Below are positions 61,053-64,000 of a stretch of 64,000 bases of DNA, in pieces. The stretch is taken from the NCBI RefSeq assembly GCF_014873705.1, contig NZ_JADBDS010000004.1, positions 124,001 through 188,000 of the forward strand, read 5' to 3'. Numbering within the stretch: the first letter of the stretch is position 1; the number at the start of each line of letters is the position of its first letter. A program made the position numbers and the translations under genes. Source of the stretch: Mycobacterium sp. OAS707. Its GTDB lineage: Bacteria; Actinomycetota; Actinomycetes; Mycobacteriales; Mycobacteriaceae. Under the pieces are notes generated by a model, which made no database searches, was not told the DNA's origin, and saw only the letters and a list, made by a program, of their open reading frames with translations.

Positions 61053-61926
61053 TCAGCCTCGTCGCGCGCTCAACGTGCGACAGCTTCTCAGGATTGCGCA
61101 CGATGTAAAGCCCGGTGATCCGGCCGTCGTCGAAACGCGCGGCCACCACGCTGTCGATCTCGTCGTCGATCCTGATGATCAACGCCGGGCCGCCGTTTAT
61201 CTGCACCGGTTCCACCGAGACCTGGCCCTCGAGCCTGGGTAGGCCCAGCCCCAGCAGACGAGCCACCCGATGCGCACCCGAGATCGGCCGCTGCAGCGCT
61301 TGCTTCACCCCGCCGCCGTCACTCAGCATCACGACATCGGGCGCCAGCACATCGACGAGGCTCTGTAGATCGCCGGTTTCGATCGCCCGCTGAAACGCGC
61401 CGAGCGCATCCTTTGTCTCCGCGGCCGAGACGACACCGCGCGGACGGCGAGCGGTGACGTGCGACCGCGCCCGGTGGGCGATCTGACGCACCGCGGCCGG
61501 GCTCTTGTCGACGGCCTCGGCGATCTCGTCGTACTCCAGCTCGAACACCTCGCGCAGCAGGAACACCGCCCGCTCGGTGGGCGTCAGTGTCTCCAGCACG
61601 AGCAGCATCGCCATCGAAACGCTGTCGGCCAGCGCGACGTTTTCGGCAACGTCGGGCGTGGTCAGCAGCGGCTCGGGCAGCCACGGTCCGACGTAGGACT
61701 CCTTGCGACGGCCGAGTGTGCGCAGCCGGCCGAGCGCCTGGCGGGTGGCGATCCGCACCAGGTAGGCGCGCTGATCGCGGACCGTGTCGAGATCGACGTC
61801 CACCCAGCGCAGCCACGTCTCCTGCAAAACGTCCTCTGCGTCCGCGGCCGAGCCCAGCAGTTCGTAGGCCGCGGTGAAGAGCAGGTTGCGGTGGGTCAGA
61901 AACGCTTCGGTGGCAGCGTCGGACAT
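61033..61926 (-). CDS. ECF41-type sigma factor
   Basis: 297 residues. Sigma-2 (FTAAYELLGSAADAEDVLQE; WLRWVDVDL), sigma-4 (LETLTPTERAVFLLREVFEL; DEIAEAVDKSPAAVRQIAHR) and a C-terminal SnoaL-like domain (about 175-290) that acts as a built-in regulator in ECF41 factors. Typically paired with a COE gene: the carboxymuconolactone decarboxylase gene at 62085 is divergent. TGTCACA -35-like boxes face both genes. Confidence 0.9.
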   Translation of the reverse strand: MSDAATEAFLTHRNLLFTAAYELLGSAADAEDVLQETWLRWVDVDLDTVRDQRAYLVRIATRQALGRLRTLGRRKESYVGPWLPEPLLTTPDVAENVALADSVSMAMLLVLETLTPTERAVFLLREVFELEYDEIAEAVDKSPAAVRQIAHRARSHVTARRPRGVVSAAETKDALGAFQRAIETGDLQSLVDVLAPDVVMLSDGGGVKQALQRPISGAHRVARLLGLGLPRLEGQVSVEPVQINGGPALIIRIDDEIDSVVAARFDDGRITGLYIVRNPEKLSHVERATRLTTSSSG

Positions 61927-61954
61927 GCGACTCCTTTTCGTCGGTCACCCACCA

Positions 61955-62043
61955 GACACCGGACGAGGCCATTTTGTGACATCCGACCGGCTGTGGCGCA
62001 CGTCACGTCATCGCGCTGTCACAGCGGTCGGTCCGTCGGCATC
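61955..62043. promoter_or_regulatory. Divergent ECF41-like promoters
   Basis: Minus strand: TGTCACA (61981-61975), 16 nt, TGTC. Plus strand: TGTCACA (62017-62023), 16 nt, CATC. ECF41 factors recognise TGTCACA-N16-CGTC; each -10 here is one base off. Suggests the sigma factor controls both its own gene and the partner. Confidence 0.55.
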
Positions 62044-62084
62044 TCATGTTCGTCCCATGCAACACCGTGACCGAGGAGGAAGTA

Positions 62085-62570
62085 ATGGACGCCCGATTCG
62101 ACATCATGGGCAACGCGCTCGCCGTCAGGTTCAGCAAGCGGTTCGCCGGCGCGGCCCTGGTGCTCGCCGAGTCATCGCTGCCGAAGGCCACCCAGGAGTT
62201 AGTCAGTCTGCGGGTCAGTCAGATCAACGGCTGTGCACCCTGTATTGACATGCACACCAAAGAGGCCGCGGCCGCAGGTGAGTCCGCGGTGCGGCTCAAC
62301 TTGGTTGTGGCGTGGCGCGAGGCGATCGTGTTCAGCGAGGCCGAGCGAGCCGCGCTGGCACTCGCCGAGGAGGGCACCCGACTCGCAGACGCCCACGACG
62401 GGGTTTCCGACGAGACCTGGGCGCAGGTCCGCAAGCACTATGACGACGACGAGATCGTTGCGCTGATCGGTCTGATTGCGCTGACGAATGCGGCCAACCG
62501 GCTCAACGTGATCGTGCGGAATCCGGCCGGTTCGTATCAGGCCGGGATCTTCGCCAGTATGTCCAACTGA
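62085..62570 (+). CDS. Carboxymuconolactone decarboxylase/AhpD-like protein
   Basis: 161 residues, all-helical. CxxC redox motif in NGCAPCIDMHTKEA, plus RLNLVVAWREAIVFSEAERA. The ECF41 partner class (COE). Probably peroxidase-like or thiol redox. AGGAGGAAGTA ribosome site; an ECF41-like promoter is upstream. Confidence 0.9.
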   Translation: MDARFDIMGNALAVRFSKRFAGAALVLAESSLPKATQELVSLRVSQINGCAPCIDMHTKEAAAAGESAVRLNLVVAWREAIVFSEAERAALALAEEGTRLADAHDGVSDETWAQVRKHYDDDEIVALIGLIALTNAANRLNVIVRNPAGSYQAGIFASMSN

Positions 62571-62651
62571 GGCCCATGGTGGTTTTCGACATCAGGGCTG
62601 TGGGTACAACCGCTGCGGCGCCGACCAACGACCCTGGTGTCGAAACCGGCC

Positions 62652-63065
62652 CTAGGACCGTGAACGGGTCCTCAACCCGCGGAGACGCGCAACCACGTAA
62701 TACAACGGCACGCAGGCCCACACCACGCCAAGCGAAATCCAGAGGCCGACAGGGTAATTGCGGTCGAGCACAGTCATGTTGTCCGGCCGCATACCCGGCC
62801 TGCCGTATACCGGGATCGCAAGGAACACCAGCACGACGCTGCAGAGCGCGGCCACCGCGATCGGCGGCCACCACTTACCCGGGATCAGCCTGCGGGCCGC
62901 GAACCCCAACGCCACACACAGCGGCGCGAAAACCAAGTCGTGCAGCACAATACCGACAAGCGCCCACACCAGGATTCGCATGATTATCACCGGCGGGTTC
63001 TCCCACAGCAGCACCGCGCCATATGCGCCGATCAGCACACCGAGGGCCACCAACATCACCCTCAT
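62652..63065 (-). CDS. Membrane protein coupled to the molybdopterin oxidoreductase
   Basis: 137 residues, four hydrophobic helices. MRVMLVALGVLIGAYGAVLL at the start; C-terminus Arg-rich. ATGA overlap with the upstream oxidoreductase stop shows coupling. May anchor or support the oxidoreductase; unproven. Confidence 0.72.
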   Translation of the reverse strand: MRVMLVALGVLIGAYGAVLLWENPPVIIMRILVWALVGIVLHDLVFAPLCVALGFAARRLIPGKWWPPIAVAALCSVVLVFLAIPVYGRPGMRPDNMTVLDRNYPVGLWISLGVVWACVPLYYVVARLRGLRTRSRS

Positions 63066-64000
63066 GGCACAACCTCGATACGGGACAGCCACTTCGTTTG
63101 CAGCACACCGGGTCTCGTCGGCGCGATCAGCCGGCACGGATAGCCGTGGTCCAGATCGAGTGGCTGGCCGTTGAGCTTCAACGCGATCAATGTCCTGTCG
63201 TCGCGGGCATGCCGCGAGGGCAGTACCGTCCGCGAGTAGGGTCCCGGCGGTTCCAGCGAGATCATCCGCACGTCGGAATCACGCGAGCCACCGACCGCGG
63301 CGACCAGATCCGCCAGCACCACACCAGCCCACTCGGCGTCGACACTCCAGCCCTCGACGCACGCGATCGGCAGTCGGTGCGTGGCCTGTTTCATCGCCTG
63401 CAGGTCGGCCAGGCTGAACGCTCGCGTCGTCGAACCGTTCGTCACCGTCAAGCGGTAATCCGGTGACCGTGCGCTGCGCAGCACGCCCGCCGCGATCGCT
63501 GACCTGTTGATCGGAACACCTTGCGGCCCTTGGCCTGAGCGTGGCGCGAGTACCGAAACCTTGCGAAGCAGCGGGACCGTTTGGCCCGCCGTGACGACGG
63601 TGGCAAGCGCGACGGCAAGCCATGTCCCGCGCAGCACCGTGCGCCGGGTCGGGCCGTCCGCAACGGGCACTTCATCGATTGGCTCGCCAAGCGCGCGGCG
63701 AATCACCGGCAGCTTCACACCGATGTGCACGAGCACCGCCCCTGCCGCGACGTAGGCCATCGCGTAGTGACTGGTGGTGAAGAAGAATTTGAACGCATAC
63801 CACTGCGCGATGTTCATCAGCCCGGTCGACAGCTGAAACAGCATCGACCCGACCAGCACCAGGATCGACAAGCGCTCGATCTGCCGGACCAACCCGCCAA
63901 TGATGGGACGCTCGAACAGTTTTGGCCACACCGACCACAGCTTGACGATGATCAGCGGAATGGCCGCGATGCCCGAGATGACATGTAGGCCCTGGGTCAC
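63062..64000 (-). CDS. Molybdopterin-dependent oxidoreductase with membrane domain (5' end missing)
   Basis: At least 312 residues, with the N-terminus beyond the right edge. The N-terminal part visible has four hydrophobic helices with paired His (GLHVISG; AGAVLVHIGVKLPV), like a cytochrome b561-type domain. Then an Arg-Arg-Thr-Val-Leu-Arg-Gly segment and the sulfite-oxidase-fold domain: LPIACVEGWSVDAEW (Cys for molybdenum), HARDDRTLIALKLNGQPLDL, HGYPCRLIAP. Probably a membrane-bound oxidoreductase of the SorT/YedY type; substrate unknown. Confidence 0.8.
   Translation of the reverse strand: MTQGLHVISGIAAIPLIIVKLWSVWPKLFERPIIGGLVRQIERLSILVLVGSMLFQLSTGLMNIAQWYAFKFFFTTSHYAMAYVAAGAVLVHIGVKLPVIRRALGEPIDEVPVADGPTRRTVLRGTWLAVALATVVTAGQTVPLLRKVSVLAPRSGQGPQGVPINRSAIAAGVLRSARSPDYRLTVTNGSTTRAFSLADLQAMKQATHRLPIACVEGWSVDAEWAGVVLADLVAAVGGSRDSDVRMISLEPPGPYSRTVLPSRHARDDRTLIALKLNGQPLDLDHGYPCRLIAPTRPGVLQTKWLSRIEVVP

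Overview
The window is high-GC actinobacterial DNA from a mycobacterium, most likely a free-living Mycolicibacterium-type species rather than a tuberculosis-complex member. Support comes from GTG/TTG starts, many leaderless starts (a TANNNT -10 box 6-8 nt before the start codon), mycobacterial exported proteins, a PGRS-like glycine repeat protein, mgtA, FadD ligases and F420-type enzymes. From about 8.2 to 61 kb the gene order matches, from memory, the M. tuberculosis Rv0566c-Rv0541c region read in reverse, with accessory genes inserted and one local inversion.

Layout. 1-8 kb is accessory: a truncated C39-peptidase exporter with a short HlyD-like partner, a large exported Ig-like/beta-propeller protein, a TetR regulator with two identical operators, a PGRS-like protein without a PE domain and a small exported peptide. 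8-17 kb holds tRNA-Tyr, yajQ, gpsA, htpX, the polyprenyl synthase grcC1, the menaquinone reductase menJ, two hydrolases and a DUF488 pair. 17-36 kb carries menG, mgtA, menD, a NCS1 permease, bpoC, a DUF559 gene flanked by a 51-bp repeat, two DJ-1 family genes, menC, an amidohydrolase and two acyl-CoA ligases (one fadD8-like). 36-46 kb contains an immunity-like protein, an RMF-like peptide, TetR/enoyl-CoA hydratase, an ECF42-type sigma factor, menB and a sigma/PrsW locus. 46-57 kb has an SDR, an acyl-CoA ligase, a VOC protein, an inverted pitA block, menE and glgP. 57-64 kb has a TetR/SDR pair, a GNAT gene, a DUF417 gene, a polytopic membrane protein, an ECF41 sigma factor with its carboxymuconolactone decarboxylase partner, and a truncated molybdopterin oxidoreductase.

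How genes work together. Menaquinone synthesis is the main metabolic theme: menD, menC, menB, menE, menG, menJ, a prenyl-chain synthase and a MenH candidate (bpoC) lie scattered over 41 kb. The most striking unit is 41.5-45.9 kb. It encodes a sigma factor fused to its own zinc-finger anti-sigma segment, membrane helix and exterior Pro/Thr-rich tail, and a PrsW-type intramembrane protease. Four transcription units here each start with the same two-part promoter element (GTGTCACC, 19 nt, CATACCTGTG), one of them upstream of the sigma gene. This looks like a membrane-tethered sigma factor, a candidate releasing protease and a small autoregulated regulon in one locus. Two other ECF sigma factors (ECF42 and ECF41 types) sit near genes of the families they usually control. 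Several intergenic stem-loop families recur within the window.
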